A program made the position numbers and the translations under genes. The notes below the pieces were generated by a model, which worked only from the letters and a program-made list of their open reading frames with translations, was not told the origin of the DNA and searched no databases. From Acorus gramineus (Eukaryota; Streptophyta; Magnoliopsida; Acorales; Acoraceae): a DNA stretch of 64,000 nucleotides. Of this stretch, positions 1 to 12,695 are shown in pieces (position 1 is the first letter of the stretch; every line of letters starts with the position of its first letter). The DNA lies in the NCBI GenBank assembly GCA_030737835.1, contig CM060852.1, positions 21,685,868 to 21,749,867 on the forward strand, given 5' to 3'.

Positions 1-966
1 GTAAAATAAATACCACTGGATCTCGGGGAAGCCAGATCCTGACACATCTGAATTCACCTAATATACAATAAAAGTACCGAAATATATATAAAAAAAAAAC
101 ACTCTAAACTTGTCTTCATGCGTGTATATACAAGTTGAAGCCTATGCAAATTCTCCTTCCATTTTCAACAATCCAAAATAGAAAAGAATCATTCCATTAT
201 TCATATTCATAACTGAATACCAGAACAACAAACGTTTTGCAGTAAAGACCATTCTTTTAGCGAATTGACCTGCTTTAATATAAAAGAACCCTTTTAAAGA
301 TTTTCACGTCATTGATCATGTCATAACCCAAGGAGAAAGGAAACTAAGCCAAGGGAAAATGGGAAACCTTCAAAACATATCCACCTGTGAGGGCAAATTC
401 TGGAACAGAGTAATACCAACTGTAGTAAATATAGATATAGCAATGAGACAGAAACCTTGGCAAAAAAAAAGAGGAGATGACAAAAATCAAAAGGGTATTC
501 TAACAGTATCAAACAATACAGTATATCAAGAGGAAAATAAGAACAACCTCAGAAATGTCGACACAACTTTGCTGAATTAGAATATAATGGCCGGACTCGG
601 TTCACGAGGGAGGTTTAGAATGGGGGCATAAGTAGGTGAAAAGAAGCAATGAGTGCATAAAAAGGCGCAAGGAAGAAATGCAAATTTTTGACAATGGTGG
701 CTGCTGATTCTGATAGGGTATAGCAATAGAAGTGTGCGAAGTGTAATGGTTGGTAGGATAGTACTGCAAACACAAGGAAAGCATCAAGCATGGGCTCATA
801 AGAACCGTACAGCTAAAAGCCAGAGATCAGAAGTCAAGATACAGCCAACACCGATAGTATCTCGAATATTGTGACAAAATGATAATTTGACTTCCAATCT
901 CAAAAGAGATATCCTTAGAGCCCAACAAGATCAAAAGAACAGATGAGCAGTCCCTTTGCGCTGCTA
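1..966. other. No supported gene; intron or 3'UTR-like
   Basis: AT-rich sequence without a convincing coding exon. On the minus strand there is an acceptor-like TTTGTGTTTGCAG near 767, followed by a short open stretch (YYPTNHYTSHTS), but the frame soon becomes low in complexity. It may be an alternative or 3' exon of the leftward gene. I see nothing else. Confidence 0.25.
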
Positions 967-1130
967 CTAATGGAGTACTTCCAAAAGATGATTAATGCCA
1001 AAGAGGAGCCAATTATTTAATGTCTTCTGTTGATCTGGAAGAGAGATGCAGTTATTTCTTGAAGTCAAAGTTTCACTCTCAGAAACAGCAGCAAGTTCAA
1101 TCCTCTTATTTGAACACCAGCTTAGATGCC
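967..1130 (-). CDS. Possible terminal coding exon, unrecognised
   Basis: On the minus strand a good acceptor (TTGCAATTTTCTCAG|GG) at 1131/1130 opens a 54-codon frame that ends in TAG at 967-969. The conceptual peptide contains SNKRIELAAVSESETL and NNWLLFGINHLLEVL. An open run of this length can occur by chance, and the short segment upstream near 1216 does not join it in frame. It may be a real 3' exon of the gene whose leader is at 3307-3450, or intron noise. No family recognised. Confidence 0.2.
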
Positions 1131-1624
1131 CTGAGAAAATTGCAAGAAATAAACAATAACTCTAACTGAATACAGTACAATCATATCTCACAAGAACAAC
1201 TAAGAAAGAAGGTACCTGTACACTAGCTAAAGAATAACTAAACTACAAAATCATGTGCACAGCACATATGACACATTCATAACTCTTAATTGAGGATTCT
1301 CTAGAATCTTAAAGCTCTGAAGAAAGTAACATGAACGACCGAATTATTTTCTATCTCACTCTTAGTTCTAAATATACTTCTCATTTCTGCATACACAAGC
1401 ATTTATGCATTTCAGCTCATAGCAATTCACTCACCTCAAAAACTTTCTATATATCTATGTCATACAAGGGATCTATTGGCACGTCCCGAAACTTCCATAA
1501 TGAAATAGTAGTGCATATGTGGATATCAAGTCCATGGGTTTCTTTTCGGAGACCATGATATATAACATCTGAAAATGGTATGAATAGAATGCAGAGAGAA
1601 TCTCAACATAGTATAATGCCATTT

Positions 1625-2176
1625 AGGGTGTGTTTGTGCACGAACACAAAGAGAAACTGAAGGAAAATGAAGGAATTGGAGTAAAAAGGAAACTGACGGA
1701 AAAGAAATCATTTTTCATTTGACCGGTTTATATGTTGTTTGTGTCTATTATGGAAAGTGATGAAAAATAAAAACTGTTGTTTGAGTCTGTGATGGAAAAT
1801 GACAAAAAAATAAAATATGTTATTTGTATGCTAACTTTATATATAATATAAAAATAACCTAACTGGTCAAATATTTTTAAATAAAAAATAAAGTTTCAAA
1901 AGACGATCAACAATAACATGTCACACAATATATAAAAATTTTAGATAAATATTCTTCCTACTTTATTATAAAATAAAAATAAGAACAAACAAAAATATGC
2001 AATATCATCAAGCATTTATATTAAAAAAAAAAACCCGCTTTCCCTCTTTTGGGGTGAGGAAACCACCCCCCCCAATAAGAAAAAAAAGTAAAGAGAAAGT
2101 GAGGGAAAAAATTTTAGGTGATCAAATGGAAAGTTTTTTACTTTCTCTCATTTTCCATGCAGCACAAACATACCCT
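1625..2176. mobile_element. TIR element (hAT/MITE-like)
   Basis: The left end (GGGTGTGTTTGTGCACG) matches the reverse complement of the right end (GGGTATGTTTGTGCTGC), giving short terminal inverted repeats around about 550 bp of AT-rich, non-coding DNA. The ends resemble non-autonomous DNA transposons with a GTTTG terminus. No clear target-site duplication was found. It lies in what may be an intron of the leftward gene. Confidence 0.5.
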
Positions 2177-3306
2177 TGGTGATAATAACCAGATCAACCA
2201 ACAAAAAAATATTCACATTCCATTTGATTCTGTCTTTCTCTTCGCATTAAAAATTTGAATTCTATGCACAATACACATTTACAAACTCTTCCTATGAAGA
2301 ACCGCCCACCATGTCTTTAGAAAAATAAAATCAACAAAGGAATTGAAAAATATAGTAGTAGTTCTCTTTTAGGTCAGCCAACACCTGAATGACACATTCA
2401 TTAAAAATCAATTGATTTCAATTGTCCCAAGCGGGAAACTAATAAATAGTGAGTGATTGTGTTCAAACAAGGAGATTCATTCTCTATTTATACCCCAAAA
2501 GAAAGATAACAAGTATGAGCCAACATTTGATTTTTTTTTTTTTTTCAACATCCCTCTCTCTAGGTTTGAATAAAAAGTCAATATCCAAGTTTGATGACCA
2601 CTATTCATAGATAACCACCAAGCAATGATATATGTGGGAAGAAATGGCACAATTTAAATAGTCAAAATATCGATCAAATTCATTCTTCCATTCTACTGAC
2701 GATATTTAAACTAATTCATCGCAGACACAATTCTAAAAAAAGAAACTATATTTAGAATTTAAAATCACAATCCACCATAACAGCCCAAAAACAAACTTCA
2801 ACAGTGCAAACAGAACCCATTTAATCAAAACAACATGGATGAACCAGATCCATCAAAATTCAGTACCTATCACCAACAATTTCCACCAACCTCCAAATAA
2901 TACAACTCAAAGAAAACGTAAACCCTATACCACAAAAAAAAAAAAAAGAATCATCTCAAAAGGAGGCATATTGATGAAAGCCGATGCCTTTATAACTAAA
3001 ACATGAAAAAATTATTACTTACCAAAAAAAGACATGAAAAAATTGGACTTATTATCGACATCGAAGGGTATCTTTTTTTCTTCTTTATCTTTGCGCGATT
3101 TTAGAAATATCAAGCCAAATAAAAGAAAATCTTTTGATCTGATCCCACAATCGACCAAACCCACCCAAAATCTTCTCTGGTGGAACAATTTCAACATCGA
3201 AGATGAATTTCAGGCAAGTAATCACACATCAAACAAACAACAACAACAAAAACTCAAATCCCAACAAAAAACACAAAATTTGGGGAAATATGTATGGAAA
3301 ACTCAC

Positions 3307-3450
3307 GATTCGGAGCTCGCAAAGGGAGAAATCGAGATCGAAATCGAAATCGAAGCTATTTTCGTGAGAGATAGAGATTTCTCGAATTGAGAACCCCGAA
3401 AACGAGACGACCTTCGGAGATGTACAAAAGAAAAACTGATGGAGAGAGAT
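3307..3450 (-). other. Candidate 5' leader exon of a minus-strand gene
   Basis: Read on the minus strand this is a pyrimidine-rich leader with (TTTCGA)-like hexamer repeats, no long reading frame, and a good splice donor (AATC|GTGAGTTTT) at 3306/3307. The DNA beyond it, toward 3480, holds TATA-like AT stretches that could be a promoter. The layout suggests the first non-coding exon and 5'UTR intron of a gene that runs left, out of the window. The transcription start is not determined. No protein family can be assigned. Confidence 0.4.
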
Positions 3451-3533
3451 TATAAAAACGAACAACCGACCGATATATATATTGAAGAAGAGAAAAGCTT
3501 CTTATATATATGTATTTTATTATATACGTTACA

Positions 3534-3847
3534 TTATTAAATATAATACATGTATATGTATGTGTTTTTTGGAATATTCAATATAACCCCCCACAAACTT
3601 TCTTAAATACCAATAACACCCCGTATAATTTGGTATGTGATGCAAATAAATTTGTATAATAAGGTTTTATATAAGCATGGTTATTCTACTAAATTATTAA
3701 ATATAATACATGTATGTATGTGTTTTTTGGAATATTCAATATAACCTCCACAAACTTTCTTAAATACCAATAACACCCGTATAATTTGGTATGTGATGCG
3801 AATAAATTTATATAATAAGGTTTTATATAAGGATGGGTTTTTCTACT
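3534..3847. repeat. 160-bp tandem duplication
   Basis: Two head-to-tail copies, 3534-3693 and 3694-3847, share the stretch from ATTATTAAATATAATACATG through GGTTTTATATAAG with only small indels and substitutions. Two shorter pieces of the same unit (ATAATAAGGTTTTATATAAGG) recur at about 4474-4522 and 4523-4549. The unit includes an AATATAACCCCC-type block like the ends of the Mutator-like elements at 14.1-14.8 kb. The flanking stretch 3850-5430 is AT-rich and has no gene. Confidence 0.75.
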
Positions 3848-5430
3848 TGAATGTTACTGCGGCATAATAATAAAAATGGAAAAATTAATTCCAAGTATTT
3901 TCTTCAGCTCTTTATTCTTTTTTCCTGTATAGAGTGTGACATTGAGTTATTCGCTCATGATTGCTATACTAGGATAGATAACAATTCAGATTGAATAAAC
4001 AATTTTTTATTTGGTTGTATTTTCTGTTATTCTCATTGGAAAACGTAAAAATGATTTTTTTGTTGTTTGGTTTATCTTGGATAAAGTAATGATAAATGGT
4101 TAATAAGGGATGAATAAGAGTTTATGACTTTTTAAATAACAACTATACGCCTGGGAATAGTGTGAGAAATGTATGATTGATTTGATAGATGTGACAGTTT
4201 TTGAAATCTGTGTGAGACTGTTAGGTGAAATAAATTTTTTAAAATGACAGATAAGGGTATTTTTATACATTGAAATAGATAAGACCTGATAAGCAATTCC
4301 AACATTTCTTTAGAATAGTTATCAGGCCTTATCCTAGCTTATCCAGACATAACTATCGAGTTTTATTCTGTCAAAACAAACAACTTTTTTTTACTATTCT
4401 TCTGTATTCTTTCTTATTTTGGGCTTATTTCTTACGCCATACGGGGGCATAGGTCTGTGTATTTTTTTAACATAAATTTTATATAATAAGGTTTTATATA
4501 AGGATGGGTTATTCTACTAAATAATAAGGTTTTATATAAGGATGGGTTCGTGTGTTTTTTTAACATATTAAAACACCTTTAGGTTAGTGATTATTTTTTC
4601 AAATATTTATGTCAACTTTCCTTTGCTATCCAGTCAATTATTATTTTTGCATTGTTATGCACTCTGTGGACATTGTTATACATCCTATTTACATTATTAA
4701 TCATCCCATACAAACAATGTTGAATGAAAGATATGGAAAAAAAAACAACTATCATGCATGTTTTAATATGCTAAAAAGTTGAGAGACCTAAAAATCTAAA
4801 TTTTTTTGTTCAAAATTTGAAAAAATGAACAGGCACGATAAGTAATTTCTTCCTATCATGTATCATTTTATAAATAATCATTATTTTTAATTAAATCATG
4901 ATCAAAATTGAATATTTATTTATTTTTTTGACAATGCCTACCTTACTAAAAAAAAAAATTGAATATTTATATCTTTAGTAGGGAGTTTTATATTTCTAGA
5001 ACAAAATACTCTGAATATATACGTGCATGTATATTATTTAAAAGGATTTAGTCGTGTGATAAAATATATATATAATTAATTTAATTATATGAACAAATCA
5101 CAAAAAAAATATGTCATCTTACCACTTTTACACTGGATCCATAATTTCGGGTTACAAATTTGGTGATTTCCCTTATTTAAATGATTGACACTGTGATGAG
5201 AGGGTTTTAAAAATTAATTTAACTAGACAATTTTTACAAACATTGTATTATCACAATATCACAATTTCAAAAAGTTCACAGGGGGTTAGATTAATTTTTC
5301 CTTGTTATGTGTATACGCACAGAAAACCGACAAAGCCAGTTTGAGATAACCCGGTTGAGATCAGATGGACCCCCGGGTGTACACGTAAGACAATCCGTTT
5401 AATTCACTCTTTCCCCTTCTACCAGTGGTA

Positions 5431-5561
5431 TATTCAATCTATATATATATATATTAGGGTTAAGGATAGATTAGTCCTTTTTTTTTTTTTTATACTATAA
5501 ATATTGGATACAAATCCTAATAATATTCTTGGTTCATTCTCTTCAATTTCTGATTCTAACA
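5431..5561 (+). repeat. Copia 5' LTR
   Basis: Direct repeat of 9381-9517; the two share TTAGGGTTAAGG, AGATTA, TACTATAAATATT and CTAATAATATTCTTGGTTC and end in TTCTAACA. The expected TG start appears as TATTCAATC here against TGTTAAATG in the 3' copy, so the left boundary is eroded. Confidence 0.85.
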
Positions 5562-5574
5562 TAGTATCAGAACT
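5562..5574 (+). other. Copia primer-binding site
   Basis: TAGTATCAGAACT directly follows the LTR terminus. It is two substitutions from the usual plant TGGTATCAGAGC site complementary to initiator Met-tRNA. Confidence 0.8.
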
Positions 5575-6109
5575 TGAATCCAATTTTTTCTTTGATTTTC
5601 TGTTGGCGTTACTCTCCGTTCACGAGATCGTCGACACTCCGTTGTCCGTCGCCCCGTTCGTGTCACCCCCGCGCAGCCCCGCGGCTGCCCCACGTAGATC
5701 CGCTGCCCTTGTCGCAACGCAGCCCCGCCGCTGCCCAACGTCGCCTGAGCAGCCCTGCCGTCACCTGAGCCCCCCTGCCGCGACCCAGCGCTGCCCTGTG
5801 CCACCCTGTGCTGCCCAGTCACCCGCGCAATCTGCATGTCATAAGCGTGCTCGTGATGGTGATCCTCTTGTTTATGTACCTCGCACTTCAGCTCCTGGAG
5901 CACTTCCTCCAGCACCTCGTCTACTAGATCCTACAGCATCCCGTGCACCAGCGCCTCGAGCACCATCTACAGTTCCTCCACGTCGTTCTCAGCCTCGACC
6001 TGCAGCTGCTATTGCATCTGATTTTTCTACTAATCCACTGGCATATTCTTCCTCTCAAATCACTGAGAGTCTTGCACAGCTCCATCTTTAACAACAACAG
6101 CTCCAAGAT

Positions 6110-6544
6110 ATGCTTCACTCAGTGACTGGTAGTGATTTATCTGCTCCCTTTTCTGCTTCTACTACAGCCACAGGTAACCTTACTTTCTCATGGATTCTTG
6201 ACTCTAGGGCTTCCCATCATATGACTTCTCAAGCATCCTTTATTAGTCGTCCTACTCGCTTGTTTCCCACTCCTGTTATTCGTACGACAGATGGGACTCC
6301 TCTGTCTGTGTCGAGTTCTGGTTCTCTTGCTGATCCTTCTCATCGATTTCAACTTCCCGAAGTTTTTCATGTTCCTGATCTATCATTAAATTTGCTTTCT
6401 GTTGGTCAAATTACGGATCATGATTGTCTCATTACTTTTGATTCTTTTACTTATTCTGCACAGGATTGTCGTACGGGGAAGCAGATTGGGACAGGCTCTA
6501 GACGCGGTGGGCTCTACTACATGGATCATCTTCATATTCCTTAG
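6110..6544 (+). pseudogene. Copia aspartic protease region (pol), broken
   Basis: The frame carries the copia protease signature as WILDSRASHHMT and the downstream HVPDLSLNLLSVGQI block leading to the GAG-pre-integrase domain. The catalytic DSG triad reads DSR (GGG to AGG), which should abolish proteolysis. The frame is closed upstream by TAA at about 6089-6091 and downstream by TAG at 6542-6544, both explicable as C-to-T changes of glutamine codons. Upstream, 5574-6091 is low-complexity Ala/Pro-rich and I cannot assign gag. Confidence 0.85.
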
Positions 6545-6597
6545 TCTTCTGCGGCTTCTACTCGCTTGATTTCTTCTTTTCCTTCCTCCTTTGATGT

Positions 6598-7500
6598 CTA
6601 GCACCGCCGTCTTGACCATCTCTCTCCCCCAAGACTTCATTATATAATAAGTACCGTTATTTTAGGTTTATTTTCAAAAACTGAACTTCAACCATGTGTG
6701 GGCTGCAAGTTGGCAAAACACTTGACTCTTTCATTTCCTACTAGTAATCACATTTCTACTTCTGCTTTTGATCTAGTTCACTCTGATATTTGGGGTCCCT
6801 CCCTTATTCCTTCTAAAAGGGGTAACCGTTATTATGTTATTTTTATTGATAATTTTTCTCGCTTTACCTGGATATATTTGATGCATAGTTGTTCCGAGTT
6901 GTTACCCATCTATAAATCTCTTGCTACAATGGTTGAAACTCAGTTTTCAAAATGCATCAAGGTGTTTCACTCTAATTGTGGGGGAGAATATTGTTCTCGT
7001 GCTTTTCGTGATTTTTTATCCTTCCAAGACACTCTACCACAGCTATCCACTCCTTATGCTCATCAGTAGAATGGGGTTGCTGAGCGCAAACACCGTCATA
7101 TCCTCAAAACGACCCGGTCCTTACTCCTCTCTGCTTCTGTTCCTGTTCAGTTTTGGGGTGAGGCTATTCTTACAAGTGTGTATCTCATCAATTGCACTCC
7201 TTCGTCTATTACTGCTTGCATCTCCCCCTTTCAGCGTCTTTATTATAGTCCTTCCGATTGTTCTCATCTTCGTGTTTTTGGATGCACGTGTTTTGTTCTA
7301 CTTCCTCCTCTTGAGCGTACCAAGTTATCTCCTCATTTCACTATATGTGTCTTCTTGGGTGCAGTAATGAGATCAAAGGATATTGATGCTATGATCCTAT
7401 TGCTTGTCGTTTTCGGACATCTTGTCATGTCACATTCTTTGATAATCATCCATACTACGCTCTTCGCTCGCCTTTCCTCTTCCCCCATCCACGGTTGAAG
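6598..7500 (+). pseudogene. Copia GAG-pre-integrase and integrase, broken
   Basis: The HRRLDH...CVGCKLAKH zinc-binding module (from 6601) is followed by the integrase core: FDLVHSDIWGP (first Asp), FHSNCGGEY where the second catalytic Asp is replaced by Asn, and GVAERKHR (Glu). TAG at 6598-6600 replaces the Trp usually before HRRLGH; TAG at 7067-7069 interrupts just before NGVAERKH. The frame is then lost near 7360-7400. A missing catalytic residue plus two stops make it non-functional. Confidence 0.85.
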
Positions 7501-7613
7501 AAGTCACATTTTTTTACTTTTCTATTCCTGATTTCTCATCTTTATCTTCTGCTCCTCAGTCATCTATTCCGTATGTACCTGACCACTCTTCCTCGTCAGT
7601 CCCATCTTCACCC

Positions 7614-9366
7614 TTGCCGTCTTCATCAACCTCTATTCCAGATGATTCACGTGGGACGGTCTTGTCTACTCCTACACCTATTCCTGATGCTGCTTCGCCA
7701 GAAGACGATTTTGCTTCCGCACGAGTTGCTCCTCGTCGCAATCCACCTCGCGCTCGTCGACCTCCTCAACGACTTAGCTTGGTTGCCTCTGATTCTTTTT
7801 CTCTTAGTTTTCAGTGTTTTCTTTTAGCTGTTTCCACTCATTGGGAGCCCCAATCATATCGTGAGGCTGTCGGCATTCCACAATGGAAAGGTGCTATGGC
7901 AGAGGAGCTTAGTGCATTACAACGCACTCATACGTGGAAAATTGTACCACTTCCTCCAAGGAAGACTCCTATCAGCTGTAAGTGGGCTTATAAGATCAAG
8001 ACCAACTCTGATGGTTCGATTGAGCGTCACAAGGCTCGGTTGGTTGCCCGTGGTTTCACTCAGTAGCATGGTATTGATTATGATGAGACATTTGCTCATG
8101 TAGTGAAGATGAAGACTATTTGTACTTTGATTTCTGTTGCTTATGTTCGTCAATGGCCCATTTATCAGTTTGATGTCAAGAACGCTTTTCTTCATGGTGA
8201 TTTATCAGAGGAGGTTTACATGACTCCTCCTCCGGGTCTTCCTCATCCATCTGGTCATGTATGTCATCTTCACCGCGCTCTCTATGGTCTCAAGCAGGCT
8301 CCTCGCGCTTGGTTCGCTTGATTCAATGATGCTATCTGTACTACTGGGTTTGTTCCGAGTTCCTTTGATCCAACTTTATTTGTTCACACCTCTGGTCCTC
8401 ATCTTACTATCCTACTGCTTTATGTTGATGACATGATCATCACCGGCGATGATTCGTCTCATATACAGTCGGTCAAGCAACATCTTCAGCGTCAATTTGA
8501 GATGAAAGATCTTGGGAAACTTTGATATTTTCTAGGCTTGGAAGTTGCTTCTGCTCTGCGTGGTTATCTTCTCTCCCAACGCAAGTATACTTCTGACTTG
8601 ATCGACTGTGCCTGTTTGACTGATGATCGCATTTCTTCCACTCCTATTGAGCTTCATGCTAAGCTCCGGCCTGAAGATGGAGAACCACTTTCTGATGTTA
8701 CTCGTTATAGAAAGCTTGTTGGAAGCCTCGTCTATCTCACTGTCACTCGTCCTGACATTGCCTATGTTGTGCAAATTGTCAGTCAGTTCGTCGCTGTCAC
8801 TCGTACTGTTCATTATGCAGCAGTTCTTCGGATTATACGCTATCCACGTGGCACTTATATCTCGTGCTTTGCTGTTACTGTCTTCTTCTACTCTTGAACT
8901 TTGCGCTTATACTGATGCTGATTGGGCAGGAGATGTCACAGATCAAAAATCCATGACTTGTATATGTATCTTTCTTGGTGACTCTTATATTTTGGAAGGC
9001 CAAGAAACAAGACATTGTTTCTTATTCGAGTGTTGAGACCGAATATCGTGCTATGGTATCTGCTACTACTGAGGTTGTTTGGCTTCGGCGCCTCCTCTCT
9101 GACATGGGCATCATTCTATCTGCGTCTACTCCTCTATTTGTGATAACAAAAGCGCCATTCAGATTGCTAGCAATCTGATTTTTCATGAACGTACGAAGCA
9201 CATCGAGATCGATTGTCACTTCGTCCGTTATCATTTTATTGCCGGCACTATATCACTCCCATATATTTCCTCTTCTCTTCAGTTATCTGACTTTTTCACA
9301 AAGTCAGATACACTTCAGCGGCATGGTTTCTTATTGAGCAAACTCTCGGTGTATGATCCACCATGA
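7614..9366 (+). pseudogene. Copia reverse transcriptase and RNase H, broken
   Basis: RT begins around [18 protein letters not shown], has [38 protein letters not shown] and the catalytic LLYVDDMIITG near 8420-8450. RNase H follows with YTDADWAGD and VETEYRAM and the frame ends at YDPP-stop (9364-9366). Stops at 8064-8066, 8319-8321 and 8523-8525 and frame changes near 8860-8900 and 8960-8980 break it. The YVDD motif itself is intact. Confidence 0.9.
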
Positions 9367-9380
9367 GTTTGAGGGGGGGG
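9366..9380 (+). other. Copia polypurine tract
   Basis: AGTTTGAGGGGGGGG directly precedes the 3' LTR, where plus-strand DNA synthesis would be primed. Confidence 0.8.
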
Positions 9381-9517
9381 TGTTAAATGTATATATATAT
9401 GTTAGGGTTAAGGGTAGATTAATCTTTTCCTCGTTTCCCTTTTTGTACTATAAATATTAATGGATACAAACCCTAATAATATTCTTGGTTCATTCTCTTC
9501 AATTTTTTATTCTAACA
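9381..9517 (+). repeat. Copia 3' LTR
   Basis: The 137-bp repeat starts TGTTAAATG and ends TTCTAACA; it is the partner of 5431-5561. It is followed by TATTCC. Confidence 0.85.
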
Positions 9518-12500
9518 TATTCCACTTATCTTGAATTGCAAATTGTTTTTACACACAGTTTATGAGGGAATGGTTTTTCTTATTCGGGTTTAACTTTTTG
9601 TTGCTTATTCTAATTAGGGGTGCAATTTCGATCGAAATATGTATTATTTCATAAAATGATACTAATTTATTTTATTAATCATATCTTATTTTTTAGACAT
9701 TTATATAAAATTGTAAATCAACTGTTCAAAAAAACTCTAACAAACCCAAATTGATAGAAAGCAAAAGAAAAAAAAAATGTATATTAATAATTCGGCTCAG
9801 TTCGGTTTGGTTTGGTTCGGTTGGTTGAAGCCCAATCTTCTTTTTCTCATGTCACAAATGTGGAGGTATTCCTGTAAACGGTCCTCCAAAGGCCAAGTTA
9901 ATTTTCCGGAGTATCTACATCCTTTCCTTTATAAAATCACTCTATTCCCATCGGGGATTTTATCCCATCCTTATTTGTATTCCTTCTGAACCATTGATTG
10001 GAAATTAATTGAATGATTTACAAGAAGGTATAGATATTAAGATATAAAGAGTATTTGATACGTGTTATTATTAGGTTACTCCACTCTTGAATTTAATTTT
10101 TTAATTGCGTATCTTTCATATCTTTAATGTGTCATCTGCTACTGTGCATATCTAAATAATTTTTTTTGAAAATTATTTGCATTCGATATGAGAGAACATG
10201 ATATATAGAAAGTGAAATTTATATTGATTTGTTGACAGGCTTAGTTGCACATAGAACCTTTGGTTGGAGATTATTTACATTCAAACCAATTGGTTGTTTC
10301 GATATGGTTAAATGTTGTCGAGAATTTATCAATGGATATATTGTGGTGGGGTTTTGTAAAATATGTGAAATGATATTCTACATGAAAATGACAACAAATA
10401 TGCTTCCAAAACGAATAAATTATATATATGTATAATGAAAATTTGTTTTTCTAAATAATGGTAATCACATTTTCACTGAGGTCTGAGGGAGCTTAGAAGA
10501 TGAAGGGAAAGATAATTGGGTGTGGATTTATTATTCTATATTCTCTATTCTTTCCCTTAGGCATAGTTTGGCATTTGAATAAAATAAATTATTATGATTT
10601 TATGAAATAATACATATTTGTTAAAATTGGAATAAATATAGATAAAATTTTTTTTAGATTTTACATTAAACAATAAAAAATTGATTCAAAATCAGGATAG
10701 TTTTTTGCACTACATCGTGATTTTTTTTTTGAAAGAGCAGGATGTTTTACTTTTTAATTGTATAACAATCCACTTATTTTAGTGCATGTCTTCGTAATTT
10801 TTTCTAATTGAGCATATATACCCCCATATATTTTGAAGTATATGCTTTATTAGATATTTCATGTATTGATTTAAAAGTGTAGTCATGATTGAATGTATTT
10901 GCGTCATGTAAAAAAACACACACACATACATACAAGGAATTGCATGCATTGAATGTGCGCACATACAAAGTTGTTTTCATACATGCATTTTTCATGTGCT
11001 TTAGAGCTACCTACACCATTAATTTTTATTATTATTCACATTAGATGTGCTAGCTGATTTTGAAATATCTAATCAATTATATTAATAAATGCCAAATTTA
11101 ATTGCCTCTTGTCACACGGTCACACAAAACTTGATAGGAGCTGGTAGACCAGTAGGGTAAGGTCAATGTATACATGGCCAGTTGAAGGAAGGTGAAAGTT
11201 AGGCACTTATGTAGAGAAGGATTGGAAACTATATATACTATCTTACATTGTTAGTACCAATAATTCCACCTAAGTAGCCCTTCTTGCACCTAATTGGGTA
11301 AAAAAAGATATTGCATATAGGATCACATTTTTTTGAATTTGGTTTTCACAGAACAAAATAATATATATATTTAAAACAAGTTATTTTAAATAGGTTATAT
11401 GAAAGGATGATGTTAAAGACAATCATGTTTACCGTCCACCCATGTTTTGTTTGTTTTGAAAGTGTGCATTTATGTAACAATTATACTTATAAAAATGATA
11501 TACATACTCTAATGAATACACCATCTACCACAAAATAAAATCACATATTTCGTTTAATAAATATATGTACATTGTTAACGAAATAGGATTACATATAAGT
11601 CTGTGTGTCACAATATAATGCTCAAAAGAAATCTTTTTTTTTTCTCTTCAGGTTGACTCGTGGTCCTCATTATCAACCTTGTTTGCTGTCCCAAATCTGC
11701 AATGAGGTAAATGCTTCATTATACAAAACATATAATTTTTCTTTTTTTTTAAGTAGATTCATACAATTCCATTGGAGCATATATTTATTTTTGTGAAGGT
11801 ACATGCTTTTTTACTTGAAGTGTACACTTTTAAAAAATCTAGCTAAATGATACGGATATAATTCAAACATATGAAGACCTGATGTCCAAAAATAAAAATC
11901 ATATATTCAATATCCAAAATATGTAATAAAACAAATTCAACATATATATAATTTCCCACTCTAAAACATAAATTATAAGCATACACATAAAAAATTATAT
12001 GATTTAACATAAAAAAAATAACAAAAGGCATATACAATCTTTAGAATATAAAATATTAATAAAATAAATAATATATAATTTTTTATTATTTGATGTACGA
12101 TACTTTTAAGATCGAATACCATCATATCTGTATGTACTTCACAACACATATGGATACGAATTTTTTAATATGAGAATTTTTAAAAATTTTAGATATGCAT
12201 TTGGATCAGATAATGATTAATTTTTAGATAATTAACATGCTTACTTGGAAATTAAGTCTAGATAGTCCCTTTGCCAACAGCAAGGACCTCTCTGTAAACA
12301 AACTTTATGTACAGGACCACCCATCCTAAAATGACCTAAAAAAATAGGTAACATGCTTGTACAGCAGGCAAAGGGCATGGGACATATGATAAGAATAGTT
12401 AAACAATAGAATTATATAACCTAACTAAACCTACACGCCATTCCAACCTCTGGTCAAGAGTGCAAAGTTATCAATATTGCCAGCCAAACAGGCACACAAG

Positions 12501-12695
12501 AAACATGTGGTGTGTAGGCTGGTGATTTGGGTATGTTCAAAAGAAATTTATAGATGTGGGTTTATCTATAAATGGACAAAATTTAATGTCTTTGAATTTA
12601 GTTTCCTCACCTAAGCCTCTCAATTATTAGAAAAATATATGTGCCCAAAGATAAAACTATATGATATTTGAATATCAAAAGTGTGGATATAGATG
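9518..12695. other. Intergenic, no gene seen
   Basis: AT-rich DNA with simple-sequence patches, such as a GGTTTGGTTTGGTTCGG run near 9800-9820 and an (AC)n run near 10916. No supported exon, RNA gene or complete element. Confidence 0.5.

Larger units (their letters stand above)
5431..9517 (+). mobile_element. Ty1/copia LTR retrotransposon, decayed, short LTRs
   Basis: The element has a 5' LTR (5431-5561), a primer-binding site next to it, a pol region in the copia order protease-integrase-RT-RNase H, a polypurine tract (9366-9380) and a 3' LTR (9381-9517). At 4.1 kb it is short for an autonomous copia. The region between LTR and protease encodes an Ala/Pro-rich stretch without a recognisable gag or CCHC knuckle. 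Many stops and at least two frameshifts show it is dead. A clean target duplication cannot be set because the 5' end of the left LTR has drifted. Confidence 0.9.

Noticed and set aside
3034-3390. 118-codon plus-strand frame
   Set aside because: It is antisense to the leader exon and depends on the GAAATCGA hexamer repeat; no recognisable family.
3571-5302. Possible large TIR element (GGAATATT...AACCCCC facing AACCCCC...TTTTTCC)
   Set aside because: Arms match at only about three quarters of positions over 38 bp and no target duplication was found.
5426-9522. TATTC as target duplication of the copia element
   Set aside because: TATTC on the left overlaps what aligns with the LTR start, so it cannot be told apart from a mutated terminus.
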